This document shows, in pieces, positions 1-7,175 of a stretch of 35,299 nucleotides of DNA (within the stretch, counting starts at the first letter, position 1; every line of letters starts with the position of its first letter). A program made the position numbers and the translations under genes. Source of the stretch: Clostridia bacterium (GTDB taxonomy: Bacteria > Bacillota > Clostridia > Oscillospirales > CAG-272); assembly GCA_017456545.1 (NCBI GenBank), contig JAFTJE010000005.1, positions 1 to 35,299 on the forward strand. The letters run 5' to 3'. A model generated the notes under the pieces. The model saw only the letters and a program-made list of their open reading frames with translations, was not told the origin of the DNA and searched no databases.

Positions 1-1
1 C

Positions 2-514
2 GAGGCACCCGATACAGTGCCCGATGCATCTGCACCTGAGTCCGAGAGCACAGACGGGGGCACAGCCTCCGAGGAGCCCAAAGTAGACGAGGGGGATGGG
101 GACACCGACCTTAAGGAATATCTTATGGAAAAAATAGCTCCTGTGGCTGTGGGAGTTCTTACCTCCCTTGTAGCCCTTGCCTCAACTGTAAGCAGAATAA
201 GAGCATCACTCACCTCTCTTGATAAGTCAAGGGATGGGCTCCGTGAGATAAAGGAGACTGTGGATTCCACCATGACGGGTATAAGGGCAGAAATGAAAAA
301 GGGAATGACAAAAATTGAAGACACCCTCAGTACCGTTCCTCAGCTATCTGAGGATTACATGGAGCTTAAGGAAGGCTATGCCAACCTTGAAAGGCAGAGC
401 AGAGAGCTTATGGAGGCAGTAAAAACAGGCTTTTCCTCCATTCCCCCGATTGTGGAGAACGGAGCAGCGAGAAAAATTGCCATTATTGCCAACAGGAGCC
501 GAGAGGAGAAGTAA
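2..514 (+). CDS. Partial membrane-anchored coiled-coil protein, function unknown
   Basis: The frame is already open at the first complete codon of the window, so this is the 3' part of a longer gene; a GTG at 17 is only an internal possibility. The visible 170 residues begin with a strongly acidic, Pro/Ser/Thr/Glu-rich low-complexity stretch, then one hydrophobic segment (IAPVAVGVLTSLVALAST), then about 110 residues of charged heptad-like sequence that should form a coiled coil. I recognise no enzyme motif. The stop is followed two bases later by the next gene, and two more genes follow in the same direction, so it belongs to a cassette with the downstream membrane proteins. It could be a phage or mobile-element accessory protein, but nothing proves that. 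Confidence 0.6.
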   Translation, partial: EAPDTVPDASAPESESTDGGTASEEPKVDEGDGDTDLKEYLMEKIAPVAVGVLTSLVALASTVSRIRASLTSLDKSRDGLREIKETVDSTMTGIRAEMKKGMTKIEDTLSTVPQLSEDYMELKEGYANLERQSRELMEAVKTGFSSIPPIVENGAARKIAIIANRSREEK

Positions 515-516
515 TA

Positions 517-945
517 ATGAAAAAAAGACTTTTGCTATTACTTATGTACATATGCTCATTTGTATGTAGCGTAACCCCTCTTGTGATATACTTCCTTGCA
601 AATTGGGATAAATATGTAAAAAGCTACGAGGACGGAGTAAAGCTCTCTCTCGGTGGCATTATATGTGTAGCTCTTGTGCTTCTTAAAATATCGGGAAGGA
701 TGCATATGCCCTCATCTACCGTTACCCTGGGTATAATCCTTATACTTTCCTATCTTTTAAGGAGCATAACGGATGACCTTATAGTATTTTCCTTTATCGC
801 CCTTATAAGCGATATTACGGATAAAATATTCTTTTCCATTCCCATTAAAAGAATAAAGGAAGGAATTATTATAGACAGGGGAGCCGATGCCACAGCTAAG
901 AGAGTGGAGGAAATTGTAGCCAGATACTACCGAGGTGGGGTATGA
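517..945 (+). CDS. Small polytopic membrane protein, unknown
   Basis: 142 residues with a hydrophobic N-terminus (about 4-27), two or three further hydrophobic segments (about 43-58, 70-86, 89-105) and a charged C-terminal tail of about 30 residues. It starts at an ATG just after the upstream stop, with a GGAG-type ribosome site inside the upstream gene, and its TGA overlaps the next ATG (ATGA), which indicates translational coupling. No family is recognised. The size and topology recall holin-like or small accessory membrane proteins of mobile elements, but no specific similarity can be claimed. Confidence 0.65.
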   Translation: MKKRLLLLLMYICSFVCSVTPLVIYFLANWDKYVKSYEDGVKLSLGGIICVALVLLKISGRMHMPSSTVTLGIILILSYLLRSITDDLIVFSFIALISDITDKIFFSIPIKRIKEGIIIDRGADATAKRVEEIVARYYRGGV

Positions 946-1838
946 AATACGATTTCAAAAGGTTTATGTTCAAAAATATCGGCTTCTTCCTTGTAGCCGT
1001 GGTATCTGCCCTGTACATAGTAAGAGGGCTGTATACCCTGGGAGAAAGCGGAAAGACCGTAATGCAGATTATAGGCGACGGTGCCATTTCTGCCTCTGTA
1101 GGCTTTATAATCGGTCATCTTATGCGACAGACGGGGATAGCCTACGGCAACGAGGATACGGAGGTTATAAAATCAAGGAGCTTTCATTCAAGGCTTCTTG
1201 ATACGGTAGCCCCCTACATAAACGAGCTTGATGATTTCTGCGAAAAGGAGAACAGAGCCTCCTATGAGGCTATAAGAAAGAGAATCCTGTCACGAGCAGG
1301 GGTGGGCTACGAGGAATGCTTTTATCCCGACGGCTCCTCCAGAATGACAGTAATAAAAATCCCAAAGGGTATTGGCAAGGAAGAAAAAAGAAGGCTTAAG
1401 CAAAAGAAAAGAGCCATAAGAAGGGCAGAGGGAGTAAAAATAACTCCCCTGACCCCGGAGGCTCTTTCGGTGGATGGCTCCAAATATAACGACCCCTATG
1501 ATTTTGGTAGGACCCAGGGTCAGTACCTTCGGAGAAGGAGTGGAGCCGATATAATGAACAAGGTGCTCTTCGGTCTGCTTTTCGGATATTATGCCATATA
1601 CCTTACGGAAAACACAGGCAAGGAGGCGATAATCTGGGCATCACTCCAGATAGGAATCTATCTTATTTTCGGAGCCACCCAGATGATGCAGGCGTATATG
1701 TTTGTAAAAACGGAATGCAACGCCAGAACTCTTCGGAAAACCGACGAGCTACAAAGGTTTTTGAACACGGTCGGTAATAAAAAAATGGCTGTGGAGCCCC
1801 AAAAAGAGGCGACACAGACAGCAGATAAAATAAATTAA
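942..1838 (+). CDS. Membrane protein with central basic cytoplasmic domain, unknown
   Basis: 298 residues. Two hydrophobic segments lie near the N-terminus (about 11-30 and 43-63) and two near the C-terminus (about 208-226 and 229-252), flanking a polar, lysine/arginine-rich central region of about 140 residues (for example KRRLKQKKRAIRRAEG). The start ATG overlaps the upstream stop by four bases. I do not recognise a domain. Topology suggests the basic central region sits on the cytoplasmic side and could contact nucleic acid, phospholipid or a partner; that is inference. It is the largest intact member of the left-edge cassette. Confidence 0.65.
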   Translation: MKYDFKRFMFKNIGFFLVAVVSALYIVRGLYTLGESGKTVMQIIGDGAISASVGFIIGHLMRQTGIAYGNEDTEVIKSRSFHSRLLDTVAPYINELDDFCEKENRASYEAIRKRILSRAGVGYEECFYPDGSSRMTVIKIPKGIGKEEKRRLKQKKRAIRRAEGVKITPLTPEALSVDGSKYNDPYDFGRTQGQYLRRRSGADIMNKVLFGLLFGYYAIYLTENTGKEAIIWASLQIGIYLIFGATQMMQAYMFVKTECNARTLRKTDELQRFLNTVGNKKMAVEPQKEATQTADKIN

Positions 1839-1856
1839 GGAAAGGAAAGTAAAAAA

Positions 1857-2117
1857 ATGTTTATAATAAATGAGCTATACGAAGGGGATGTAAATCCTAA
1901 GGACTCCGTTGAAAGGCTTAATGAGGAATATATAAAGAATGCTGTGCTTCTCGAGAGAAAGGCTTTGGAGTCCCTTGACGGAGAAGCGAGAAAAGCCTTT
2001 GAGAGCTATTCCAATGCTATGAAGATGCTTGCTCGCAGTATGACAAGGGACAGCTTTGCAATAGGCTTTGAGACAGGACTTAAGCTTACGGCATACTCTT
2101 TCAGATTTGAGACATAA
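1857..2117 (+). CDS. Small DUF6809-like protein
   Basis: 86 residues, soluble, mostly helical. The pattern of an N-terminal LYxGxxxP-like element (NELYEGDVNPKD), a central helix of aromatic and acidic residues and a C-terminal FxxGFxxGLKL-type helix resembles the small clostridial family DUF6809 as I remember it; this is recognition from memory and not a search. The function of that family is not known, though members often sit in accessory DNA. A strong purine-rich ribosome site (AAGGAAAGGAAAG) precedes the ATG, 18 bases after the upstream stop, so it is co-transcribed with the membrane-protein cassette and is its last gene. Confidence 0.6.
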   Translation: MFIINELYEGDVNPKDSVERLNEEYIKNAVLLERKALESLDGEARKAFESYSNAMKMLARSMTRDSFAIGFETGLKLTAYSFRFET

Positions 2118-2135
2118 ATAAGCATAAAAGATAAA

Positions 2136-2165
2136 AAAGGGGCAGCTTTAATAAACAGCCCCTTT
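2136..2165. terminator. Bidirectional rho-independent terminator
   Basis: An 8-bp perfect stem (AAAGGGGC at 2136-2143 with GCCCCTTT at 2158-2165) and a 14-nt loop, with T-rich sequence after it on both strands. It separates the convergent cassette (ending 2117) from the XRE gene (ending 2169 on the minus strand). Confidence 0.8.
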
Positions 2166-2168
2166 ACC

Positions 2169-2477
2169 TTATTTAATATTATCTATTATGCTTTCGATAA
2201 GCGTGAGCTGGTCATTGTCAAGCCCTTTCATTTTTTCGGATATTCTACTGAGCCTTGACGGGTCAGCAGAATCCATATCAAAAAATTCCTTTGGAGTGAT
2301 TCCAAAATAATCGCAAATGTAGAAGAATACCTGCATCGACGGGAAGCTATGTCTGTTTTCTATTCCGTTAATGTAATTTTCACTCTGACCTAATGACAGG
2401 CTCATATCTCTTGCAGAAACATTTTTTGCCATTCTTAAGCTGATTAAACGCTTATAAAACAACTCCTCATCAAACAT
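2169..2477 (-). CDS. XRE-family helix-turn-helix regulator
   Basis: 102 residues. Residues about 7-62 form a helix-turn-helix of the Cro/CI (HTH_3) type: RLISLRMAKNVSARDMSLSL, then the recognition-helix region GQSENYINGIENRHSFPS, then YICDYFGITPKEFFD. The C-terminal 30 residues (SRISEKMKGLDNDQLTLIES) are the short dimerisation tail common in clostridial one-domain XRE proteins. The start has an AGGTGG ribosome site. It is divergent from the gene at 2617, whose promoter contains a long palindrome, so it is the natural candidate to bind there and probably to autoregulate; this pairing is inference. Confidence 0.85.
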   Translation of the reverse strand: MFDEELFYKRLISLRMAKNVSARDMSLSLGQSENYINGIENRHSFPSMQVFFYICDYFGITPKEFFDMDSADPSRLSRISEKMKGLDNDQLTLIESIIDNIK

Positions 2478-2551
2478 ATATTCTCACCACCTTATATATA
2501 ATTCTACCATACAGCAACAGCTCAAATACACAAATAAATTATAAATATAGG

Positions 2552-2598
2552 TTGACATATATAGTTAAAGTGTGTATAATTGGATTTATACACACTTT
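2552..2598 (+). promoter_or_regulatory. Consensus sigma-A promoter with overlapping 13-bp palindromic operator
   Basis: TTGACA at 2552-2557 and TATAAT at 2575-2580 are separated by exactly 17 bp, a perfect sigma-A match. A perfect inverted repeat, AAAGTGTGTATAA (2567-2579) and TTATACACACTTT (2586-2598) with a 6-bp centre, covers the -10 element and the start site. A protein bound there would block transcription of the gene at 2617. The neighbouring XRE protein is the obvious candidate. Confidence 0.85.
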
Positions 2599-2616
2599 GT
2601 GCAAAGAGAGGATAAA

Positions 2617-2961
2617 ATGAAAATCGAATATAGCGTTGACGATGCATCAAAACAGATTCAAAAGGATATATGCGAGGGATGTATGGTGTATTTTTACAGG
2701 CATAAGCATATGCTGGCAGATAAGAATTATAATTGCGTTTACAGGATAATAAGAAATTCCTATATAAAAAACGGGCTTTATTATGTTTCTGCCGACAATA
2801 TATTGCAATACATTAACAATGAGGTTCTCTCTTTATTGGAAAAATACCCTGTTAACAAAGAGGAGGCTTATGCCTCTGTAATAAATATTCTTGCAGATAT
2901 TGTAGAACATCACTTCTTGTGCGGAAGGTATATTGACCCATTGGAATTTATTGATGGATAA
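2617..2961 (+). CDS. Hypothetical protein under palindromic operator control
   Basis: 114 residues from the ATG that follows a GAGAGGAT ribosome site; an upstream in-frame start at 2572 lies inside the promoter and is rejected. The protein is soluble, rich in Tyr, Ile and Asn, with two Cys and several His in the first half (DICEGCMVYFYRHKHML) and a helical C-terminal half ending in HHFLCGRYIDPLEFIDG. I recognise no family. The strong promoter plus tight operator is the pattern of a gene kept off until a repressor is relieved, as in phage, plasmid-maintenance or defence loci, but function is unknown. Confidence 0.65.
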   Translation: MKIEYSVDDASKQIQKDICEGCMVYFYRHKHMLADKNYNCVYRIIRNSYIKNGLYYVSADNILQYINNEVLSLLEKYPVNKEEAYASVINILADIVEHHFLCGRYIDPLEFIDG

Positions 2962-2966
2962 ACTAA

Positions 2967-2996
2967 AAAACGGACACGATTTCTCGTGTCCGTTTT
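2967..2996. terminator. Bidirectional rho-independent terminator
   Basis: A 13-bp perfect stem (2967-2979 with 2984-2996) with a TTTC loop. A and T runs form the ends of the stem so both strands give a GC hairpin followed by U residues. It lies between the gene ending at 2961 (+) and oadA ending at 3030 (-). Confidence 0.9.
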
Positions 2997-3029
2997 ATCA
3001 ATTGTAATTCAATATCAGCGAAGAAAATA

Positions 3030-4427
3030 TCAGTTACCGAGGTCCTCTACAAAAAGCTCACGAACTGCGTTTTCGGGCTCTGCCGGCTTATCTCTTTCAG
3101 CAAGGAACTTGGGAGCAACCTGGGGGAAGAGTGCACAGGAGAGAACATCCTCGTCACTCTTTGTAATGTCGCCGTACTGCTCACGGTACTTGTCGAGCTC
3201 GGGCTCAAGGAGGTCTGCGGGACGGCAGGTAATAACTGTATCGTCGCCGATAGCCTTCTTTCTTACCTCTTCATTTACCTCACCGGGGAGCATACCGTAT
3301 TCACCACGGAGGAGAGCCTTGGATTCCTTTGTTACCATCTTGTATCTCTCGCCAAGAAGTACATTGTATACAGCCTGTGTACCCACAATCTGGGATGTGG
3401 GAGTTACAAGGGGAGGATAACCGAAGTCCTTACGAACTCTGGGAATCTCAGCAAGCACCTCGTAGTACTTGTCCTCTGCCTTAGCCTGCTTGAGCTGGGA
3501 GATAAGGTTGGAGAGCATACCGCCGGGAACCTGATAGAGAAGAGTATTGGGGTCAACATTGAGCACCTTGGGGTCAAGGGAGCCCTGTGCCTTAAGCTTC
3601 TGTGCTACGCCTCTGAAGTGAGTAGCAATCTCGCTTAAGTTATTAAGGTCAATGCCTGTGTCATATTCTGTACCTGCAAGGGTAGCAACCATAGCCTCGG
3701 TAGAGGGCTGGGATGTACCGTTAGCAAGGGGAGAAAGTGCTGTGTCAACGATATCAACACCTGCCTGGATAGCCATAAGGTAGGTCATATCACCTGTACC
3801 TGTGGTGTTGTGAGTGTGGAGATGGATAGGAGCCTTAACCTTTTCCTTAAGAGCCTTAACAAGGGAGTAGGCATCATAGGGAAGAAGAAGGTTAGCCATA
3901 TCCTTGATACAAATTGTATCGGCACCCATTTCCTCAAGCTTCATAGCGAGGTTTACAAAGTACTCCTCGTTATGAACAGGGCTTGTTGTATAGCTGATAG
4001 CAGCCTCAACATGTCCACCGTATTTCTTTGTAGCCTTAATAGCAGCCTCCATATTTCTGGGGTCGTTAAGGGCGTCGAATATACGGATAACATTAATACC
4101 GTTTTCAATGGATTTCTTTACGAATGCGTCAACTACATCATCTGCATAGTGCTTGTAGCCAAGGAGGTTCTGACCGCGAAGAAGCATCTGGAGCTTTGTA
4201 TTGGGCATAGCCTTACGAAGCTGACGGAGTCTTTCCCATGGGTCCTCCTTGAGGAAACGCATACAGGAGTCGAATGTAGCTCCACCCCAGCACTCAAGGG
4301 ACCAGTAGCCTGCCTTGTCAAGTCCCTCACAAGCAGGGAGCATGTCCTCAAGACGCATTCTGGTAGCTGCCTGAGACTGATGGGCATCACGGAGAATTGT
4401 ATCTGTTATAAGAACTTTTTTAGCCAT
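3030..4427 (-). CDS. oadA: Oxaloacetate decarboxylase alpha-type carboxyltransferase subunit
   Basis: 465 residues. It carries the HMGL-like carboxyltransferase barrel followed by the conserved PYC/OADA domain, which transfers CO2 between a 2-oxo acid (oxaloacetate/pyruvate) and biotin. Visible landmarks are DTILRDAHQS (residues 9-18, metal-site Asp14), the barrel lysine expected to be carboxylated at K175 in CIKDMANL, and the HLHTHN metal site (H204, H206). Unlike the classic ~590-residue OadA there is no C-terminal biotin domain; that function is in a separate gene upstream in the operon. The last gene of a four-gene minus-strand operon, it starts 15 bases after oadB with a GAGAGG ribosome site. 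In a Na+ pump the reaction is oxaloacetate decarboxylation; a pyruvate carboxylase B role is the alternative, but the membrane partners argue against it. Confidence 0.9.
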   Translation of the reverse strand: MAKKVLITDTILRDAHQSQAATRMRLEDMLPACEGLDKAGYWSLECWGGATFDSCMRFLKEDPWERLRQLRKAMPNTKLQMLLRGQNLLGYKHYADDVVDAFVKKSIENGINVIRIFDALNDPRNMEAAIKATKKYGGHVEAAISYTTSPVHNEEYFVNLAMKLEEMGADTICIKDMANLLLPYDAYSLVKALKEKVKAPIHLHTHNTTGTGDMTYLMAIQAGVDIVDTALSPLANGTSQPSTEAMVATLAGTEYDTGIDLNNLSEIATHFRGVAQKLKAQGSLDPKVLNVDPNTLLYQVPGGMLSNLISQLKQAKAEDKYYEVLAEIPRVRKDFGYPPLVTPTSQIVGTQAVYNVLLGERYKMVTKESKALLRGEYGMLPGEVNEEVRKKAIGDDTVITCRPADLLEPELDKYREQYGDITKSDEDVLSCALFPQVAPKFLAERDKPAEPENAVRELFVEDLGN

Positions 4428-4442
4428 TTTTAATTACCTCTC

Positions 4443-5807
4443 TTAACCAAAGAATGCGATAAGCACGCCTGCAGCAATAGCGGAGCCGATAACACCTGCG
4501 ACATTGGGGCCCATAGCGTGCATAAGGAGAAAGTTGCCGGGGTTCTCCTCCTGTCCAACCTTCTGGGATACACGGGCAGCCATAGGAACGGCAGATACGC
4601 CTGCAGAGCCGATAAGGGGGTTGATTTTCTTTCCCTCGGGGAGAAATACATTCATAAGCTTAGCAATAAGCACACCGCTTGCAGTAGCTACACCGAAGGC
4701 AATAACGCCGAGGACGATAATCTTAATTGTGTTCCAGCTAAGGAATGTAGCTGCAGTAGCAGTAGCACCAACGGAGATACCGAGGAATACTGTTACAATA
4801 TTCATAAGCTCATTCTGTACAGTCTTGGAAAGTCGTTCACAAACGCCACACTCACGGAGGAGGTTACCGAACATAAGACAACCAACAAGGGGAGTAGCAG
4901 AGGGAATAATAAGATGAACGAGAATAGTTACAACCACAGGGAAGAGTATCTTCTGTACCTTTGTTACCTGACGGAGGGGCTTCATAACTATCTGTCTTTC
5001 CTTTTTGGTAGTAAGGAGCCTCATAATAGGAGGCTGGATTACGGGAACGAGAGCCATATATGAGTAAGCCGCAACTGCGATAGGACCGAGAATGTGGGGA
5101 GCAAGCTTTGTTGTTACAAAGATAGCTGTAGGACCGTCGGCACCGCCGATAATACCGATTGATGCAGCCTCAGCACCTGTAAAGCCCAAAATGCCTGATG
5201 CCGCAGCAAAGGTAGCGAAGATACCAACCTGTGCCGCAGCACCGAGAACAAGGCTCTTTGGGTTGGCAATAAGGGGACCGAAGTCTGTCATTGCACCAAC
5301 ACCGACGAAGATAAGACAGGGATAAATACCAAGCTTAACGCCGAGATAAAGTACATCTATAAGACCGGGAGTAATGGAGGTTACACCTGCATCGTAGAGA
5401 TTTATAATTGCCGCAGGATGGTTGGAAACCTCGGAGAGCTGGTCAAGGACAGCTCTTATTTCGGGAAGAGAGTTTGCAACAAATGTCTCTTCATTTATTT
5501 CAAGATGGAGACCGTTTACAAATTCCACAATTAATTCTTCTGTAATTTCTGCTCCACCGAAGAGGTCCCAATGTATGTGACCACCGGCAAAGAAGAGCTC
5601 ATTGTATACTCCGGAGCCGAGAAGGTTGGTAAGGAGCATACCGATTGCGATGGGGAGGAGGAGAAGGGGCTCAAATTGCTTTTTGATAGCAAGGTAACAA
5701 AGAACACAAGCTACCGCAATCATAACAAGACTCTTCCAACCGCCGCTTACAAAAAACTGAGCAACACCGGTATCATTCAGGAAGGTTTTGATACTTTCTA
5801 CTAACAT
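4443..5807 (-). CDS. oadB: Na+-translocating decarboxylase beta subunit
   Basis: 454 residues, strongly hydrophobic with about nine membrane segments. This is the integral subunit that decarboxylates carboxybiotin and exports Na+. The diagnostic motif GGADGPTAIFV lies at about 221-231, with D224 matching the essential Asp of the family, and the neighbouring GVGAMTDFGPLIANPKS block (170-185) is also typical. Between the first hydrophobic hairpin and that block is an unusually long polar insert (about residues 70-140, with many Glu, Asn and His) that makes the protein longer than most beta subunits; it should lie outside the membrane. It has a good AGGAGG ribosome site and follows the biotin carrier gene by 15 bases. 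Confidence 0.92.
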   Translation of the reverse strand: MLVESIKTFLNDTGVAQFFVSGGWKSLVMIAVACVLCYLAIKKQFEPLLLLPIAIGMLLTNLLGSGVYNELFFAGGHIHWDLFGGAEITEELIVEFVNGLHLEINEETFVANSLPEIRAVLDQLSEVSNHPAAIINLYDAGVTSITPGLIDVLYLGVKLGIYPCLIFVGVGAMTDFGPLIANPKSLVLGAAAQVGIFATFAAASGILGFTGAEAASIGIIGGADGPTAIFVTTKLAPHILGPIAVAAYSYMALVPVIQPPIMRLLTTKKERQIVMKPLRQVTKVQKILFPVVVTILVHLIIPSATPLVGCLMFGNLLRECGVCERLSKTVQNELMNIVTVFLGISVGATATAATFLSWNTIKIIVLGVIAFGVATASGVLIAKLMNVFLPEGKKINPLIGSAGVSAVPMAARVSQKVGQEENPGNFLLMHAMGPNVAGVIGSAIAAGVLIAFFG

Positions 5808-5822
5808 TTTTGCCTCCTGTAA

Positions 5823-6176
5823 TTATGCAAGAGTGCAAAGAACTGTACCTGCTTCAACGGAAGCACCTGCATTTACATTTACGGAAGAAACTGTACCGTC
5901 GTTGGGAGCCATAATTTCGTTTTCCATCTTCATAGCCTCGAGAACCATAAGAACATCACCCTTCTTAACAGCCTGACCGTTAGCAACATTTACCTTAAGG
6001 ATTGTGCCGGGCATGGGAGCTGTGATTGTTGTAGCACCGGCAGCTACGGGTGCGGGTGCAGCTGCAGGGGCTGCAGCGGGAGCAGGAGCAGCGGGAGTCT
6101 TGATATCCGCCTTGTCAATTACCTCGAGTGTGATTTCATAAACATTTCCGTTTACTGTTACCTTATATGCTTTCAT
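5823..6176 (-). CDS. Biotin carboxyl carrier protein of the decarboxylase
   Basis: 117 residues. An N-terminal segment (1-25, [15 protein letters not shown]) is followed by an Ala/Pro-rich flexible linker (27-47) and a biotinyl domain (50-117) with the biotin-attachment site EAMKMENE; K83 is the expected biotinylated lysine. It carries CO2 from the alpha subunit to the membrane beta subunit. In enterobacterial OadA this domain is fused to the alpha chain; here it is a free subunit, as in methylmalonyl-CoA and glutaconyl-CoA decarboxylases and several clostridial oxaloacetate decarboxylases. Gene order gamma, carrier, beta, alpha with gaps of 15-30 bases indicates one transcript. Confidence 0.93.
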   Translation of the reverse strand: MKAYKVTVNGNVYEITLEVIDKADIKTPAAPAPAAAPAAAPAPVAAGATTITAPMPGTILKVNVANGQAVKKGDVLMVLEAMKMENEIMAPNDGTVSSVNVNAGASVEAGTVLCTLA

Positions 6177-6206
6177 TTTCTTTTTTCCTTTCTCAAATCA
6201 GTAAAA

Positions 6207-6527
6207 TTAAAGTTTTTTGAATGATACAACACGGATAGCCGAAATATCAGTGCCGTTTTCCTCTGCAACAGCGGCACATACAGCTGCTACAATTTCAGAA
6301 CGGTTTTCAACAGCTGTGGGAGCTGTGGGAGCCACGGGAGCTGTGGGAGCTGCCTCAACGGGAGTAGCCTTTTTGCTTGCAAGCTTGTCACAGATACGGT
6401 TCATTATTTCAATAACACCGATAAGGATAGCAAGTCCTGCAAATACTACTGCAACGCCGATAAGACAAACGATCCAGATCTGAGGATCCTTCTCAGCTGC
6501 GGCTGAAAAAAGCAAGAATTTTTCCAT
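6207..6527 (-). CDS. oadG: Decarboxylase gamma/delta subunit (OadG family)
   Basis: 106 residues: one transmembrane helix (about 18-42, IWIVCLIGVAVVFAGLAILIGVIEIM), an Ala/Pro/Thr-rich linker (about 55-72) and a short C-terminal domain ending in SAIRVVSFKKL. This is the architecture of the small subunit that holds the alpha subunit and carrier on the membrane beta subunit. Sequence conservation in this family is low, so the call rests on topology, the linker and its place as first gene of the operon. It has a strong AAAAGGAG ribosome site and a promoter about 80 bases upstream. Confidence 0.8.
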   Translation of the reverse strand: MEKFLLFSAAAEKDPQIWIVCLIGVAVVFAGLAILIGVIEIMNRICDKLASKKATPVEAAPTAPVAPTAPTAVENRSEIVAAVCAAVAEENGTDISAIRVVSFKKL

Positions 6528-6601
6528 TTATTCCACTCCTTTTTTATAAAGGGCATCACCGGGGATTTCGACTCTCCCTGATTTAACCCAAATTTTTTTA
6601 C

Positions 6602-6630
6602 ATTTTACCATATTTTTTAACCATTGTAAA
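6602..6630 (-). promoter_or_regulatory. Putative promoter of the decarboxylase operon
   Basis: On the minus strand TTTACA (6625-6630) and TAAAAT (6602-6607) are 17 bp apart, in an AT-rich region upstream of the first decarboxylase gene. It is divergent from the BlaI-like promoter about 95 bp away. No clear operator is seen on this side. A functional promoter is likely but not proven. Confidence 0.55.
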
Positions 6631-6721
6631 TAGCTATATTAAATAATTTAATAAAATTTTACATTCAGCAAAGTGTGGAAAATGTATTTTCAAAGCAAAT
6701 GTGATTTTTTTGTGAAACATA

Positions 6722-6777
6722 TTGACAGGCACTACTCTAATATGTTAGAGTATAGATGAACTCTACTGCATTAGAGA
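6722..6777 (+). promoter_or_regulatory. Promoter with two tandem BlaI-type operators
   Basis: TTGACA at 6722-6727 is a perfect -35; the best -10 is TAGAGT at 6746-6751 (18-bp spacer). Operator 1 is TACTCTAA-TATG-TTAGAGTA (6733-6752), a perfect 8-bp inverted repeat covering spacer and -10. Operator 2, ACTCTAC-TGCA-TTAGAGA (6760-6777), is a weaker copy. Centres are 26 bp apart. Two dyads in front of a BlaI-family gene is the arrangement expected for autorepression by a dimeric winged-helix repressor. Confidence 0.8.
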
Positions 6778-6791
6778 AAGGAGAATATACT

Positions 6792-7175
6792 ATGGAAACA
6801 CCAAAGGTATTTGAGAGTGAGTATCGCTTTTGCCTCATTTTATGGGAGCATGAGCCCATAAAAAGCAGCGAGCTTGTGGCACTGTGCAAGGAGCAGCTGG
6901 GCTGGAAGCCTACAACAACATATACAGTAATAAAGCGTCTTTCCGACAGGGGAGTGCTTGTGAATGACAATACAATGGTCAGGGCACTTGTAACCAAGGA
7001 GGAGATACAGGCATCGGAAATTGACGAGATGATGGAAAAGACCTTCGAGGGCTCCCTGCCTGCCTTTATTGCAGCATTTACAAAGCATCGTAAAATGTCC
7101 GATAGGGAAATTGACGCAATTCAGCATATGATTGACGCATACCGTAAGGAGAGCTCCGGAAAGGAGGGTAAATAA
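6792..7175 (+). CDS. BlaI/MecI-family winged-helix repressor
   Basis: 127 residues. The start chosen is the ATG after AAAGGAGAATATACT; an earlier in-frame ATG lies between the operators. The protein has the BlaI/MecI/CopY fold: FCLILWEHEPIKSSELVALC, then a winged-helix recognition region (WKPTTTYTVIKRLSDRGVL), then a C-terminal dimerisation region with EIQASEIDEMMEKTFEGSL. In this family a membrane metalloprotease partner triggers cleavage of the repressor in response to a cell-envelope signal; that partner is the next gene, overlapping by one base (TAATG). The real signal is unknown and need not be a beta-lactam, as no beta-lactamase is nearby. Confidence 0.92.
   Translation: METPKVFESEYRFCLILWEHEPIKSSELVALCKEQLGWKPTTTYTVIKRLSDRGVLVNDNTMVRALVTKEEIQASEIDEMMEKTFEGSLPAFIAAFTKHRKMSDREIDAIQHMIDAYRKESSGKEGK

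Noticed and set aside
3810-4433. A 207-codon plus-strand frame
   Set aside because: Antisense to oadA, with no ribosome site and no recognisable domain.
3030-6527. Methylmalonyl-CoA decarboxylase operon
   Set aside because: The alpha subunit is of the PYC/OADA carboxyltransferase type (DTILRDAHQS, HLHTHN), not the acyl-CoA carboxyltransferase type of MmdA.
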